Made by a program: the position numbers and the translations under genes
The notes under the pieces: model-generated
Told to the model about the DNA's origin: nothing
Seen by the model: only the letters and a program-made list of their open reading frames with translations
Databases searched by the model: none
Source of the DNA: CAYVUI01 sp964454745
Lineage (GTDB): Bacteria; Planctomycetota; Phycisphaerae; Sedimentisphaerales; Anaerohalosphaeraceae
Direction of reading: 5' to 3'
Length of the DNA stretch: 6,024 nucleotides
Assembly (NCBI GenBank): GCA_964454745.1
Contig: CAYVUI010000168.1
Location: forward strand, 1-6,024
Shown here: piece by piece, positions 5,650 to 6,024 of the stretch
How the letters are laid out: each line of letters opens with the position of its first letter
How positions within the stretch are numbered: position 1 is the stretch's first letter

Positions 5650-5742
5650 ATGCGATTGGTTTGGGTGGTGATGGTTGTTGGGGTTTTGGTGTGTTCGGTT
5701 GGATTTGGGGCCGGGGGCGGGGCCCTTTGGGCCAGAAAGTAG
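5650..5742 (+). pseudogene. Signal-peptide remnant of a truncated exported-protein gene (30 codons)
   Basis: ATG at 5650 is preceded by GGAGGG (5638-5643) at 6-nt spacing, the strongest ribosome site in the right half of the window. The 30-residue product starts MRLVW and continues as a hydrophobic Val/Gly-rich helix ending in GFGAGGG, a convincing Sec signal peptide with a plausible cleavage site after FGA. The frame then runs straight into hairpin A of module b and stops at TAG (5740-5742). Too little remains to name the protein. I read it as the 5' end of a secreted-protein gene whose body was replaced or displaced by the repeat array. A genuine 30-residue small membrane peptide is an alternative. 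Confidence 0.5.
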
Positions 5743-5817
5743 ATAGGAGAAAATTGAAAGTAGATCATGGAACGGCCTGACGGCCAGGCTTTTCCCTGCA
5801 CCACGTTGGGTGCAGGG
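5721..5817 (+). repeat. Hairpin module b (long-linker type)
   Basis: Hairpin A is GGCCC-TTT-GGGCC (5721-5733). A 40-nt linker (5734-5773) contains GTAGATAGGAGAAAATTGA and ends CATGGAAC. Hairpin B is GGCC-TGAC-GGCC (5774-5785), then AGGCTTTT, then hairpin C CCCTGCACC / GGTGCAGGG (5794-5817). The linker aligns almost base for base with module a and, at its 3' end (GTAGANCATGGAA), with the minus-strand module in the pseudoprotease gene. Confidence 0.75.
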
Positions 5818-5826
5818 TTCATTTTT
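5794..5826 (+). terminator. Possible Rho-independent terminator formed by hairpin C of module b
   Basis: A 9-bp GC-rich stem CCCTGCACC / GGTGCAGGG with a 6-nt loop is followed by TTCATTTTT. It has the shape of an intrinsic terminator for the remnant ORF at 5650. The near-identical stem at 5993-6015 lacks a T-run, so termination may be incidental to the repeat. Confidence 0.4.
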
Positions 5827-5835
5827 GCCTGTTGA

Positions 5836-5936
5836 GGCTGCGCCTCGGGCGATTGAATCCTTTGGATTCAAGTGGAAACGGTCTTCAACCGATGCTGTCC
5901 CCGGGGTTTCGTTCGCTTCGCTCACTTTACCCCGGG
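5836..5936 (+). repeat. Hairpin module e (short-linker type)
   Basis: The module opens with GGCTGCGCCTCGGGC (5836-5850). Hairpin A is TTGAATCC-TTT-GGATTCAA (5853-5871, 8-bp arms). Linker GTGGAAA (5872-5878) is followed by a weak hairpin B CGGT / ACCG (5879-5891), ATGCTGT, and hairpin C CCCGGGGT / ACCCCGGG (5900-5936) around a 21-nt loop containing TTCGCTTCGCTCAC. Arm sequences differ from module d, while linkers and pairing are kept. Confidence 0.75.
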
Positions 5937-5946
5937 CTGTTATTAT

Positions 5947-6015
5947 TCAACCCCTTTGGGGTTGAGTGGAAACGTCCTGCGGACGAGGCTGTCCCTGCAC
6001 CACGTTGGGTGCAGG
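5947..6015 (+). repeat. Hairpin module f (short-linker type), at the right edge
   Basis: Hairpin A is TCAACCCC-TTT-GGGGTTGA (5947-5965), then linker GTGGAAA (5966-5972), hairpin B CGTCC-TGC-GGACG (5973-5985, same as module d), AGGCTGT, and hairpin C CCCTGCACC / GGTGCAGG (5993-6015, same stem and loop as module b). The mix of parts suggests hairpins are exchanged between modules. The array may continue beyond the window. Confidence 0.75.
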
Positions 6016-6024
6016 ATTAAGATT

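Noticed and set aside
5548..5925. Minus-strand open frame (125 codons) across the hairpin array
   Set aside because: It is made almost entirely of repeat hairpins and the reverse of the 5650 ORF; it has no ribosome site or domain.
5382..6015. CRISPR array
   Set aside because: The repeated words are 7-15 bp, the intervals are irregular, and the intervening pieces are themselves palindromes rather than unique spacers.

Overview
The window looks like a chromosomal segment from a Planctomycetota-type bacterium, most likely Phycisphaerae. This is an inference from three things: an RHS fragment with the wording typical of that group (FTGQWYDSEIEQYYLRARMYDP), REP-like repeats that read GWAVPTT / RVGSAHA when translated, and many small palindromic intergenic repeats. 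No 16S or other definitive marker is present.

Layout. At the left edge (1-355, minus strand) is the 3' part of an RHS-core protein gene that lacks most of an RHS N-terminus and runs off the window. A 211-bp divergent spacer follows. Next come two overlapping plus-strand genes (567-2063 and 2060-3949, ATGA overlap). They encode paralogous HtrA/Deg-like proteins: an exported protease with an intact His-Asp-Ser triad, and a predicted lipoprotein in which the His and Asp are replaced and the oxyanion motif is lost. The second gene carries an in-frame N-terminal expansion built from two identical 70-bp REP-like units around an inverted hairpin module.

After them lie two perfect parS sites, each at the end of a 41-bp tandem unit, then an AT-rich leader and a full-length parB (4189-5304) with an extra segment of about 45 residues inside its CTP-binding domain. 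No parA is in the window. Base skew on the plus strand changes from C-rich (both protease genes) to strongly G-rich (parB and beyond) across the parS region. That suggests a replichore boundary, possibly oriC, close by.

The last 720 bp hold no intact gene. They contain a leader with a promoter-like site, a 30-codon remnant of a secreted-protein gene with a strong Shine-Dalgarno and a signal peptide, and an array of related multi-hairpin modules. In these the linker words are conserved, while most stem sequences change and keep their base pairing. One more copy of the same module lies in reverse orientation inside the N-terminal expansion of the pseudoprotease gene. This mobile-looking hairpin family is the most notable unexplained structure here.
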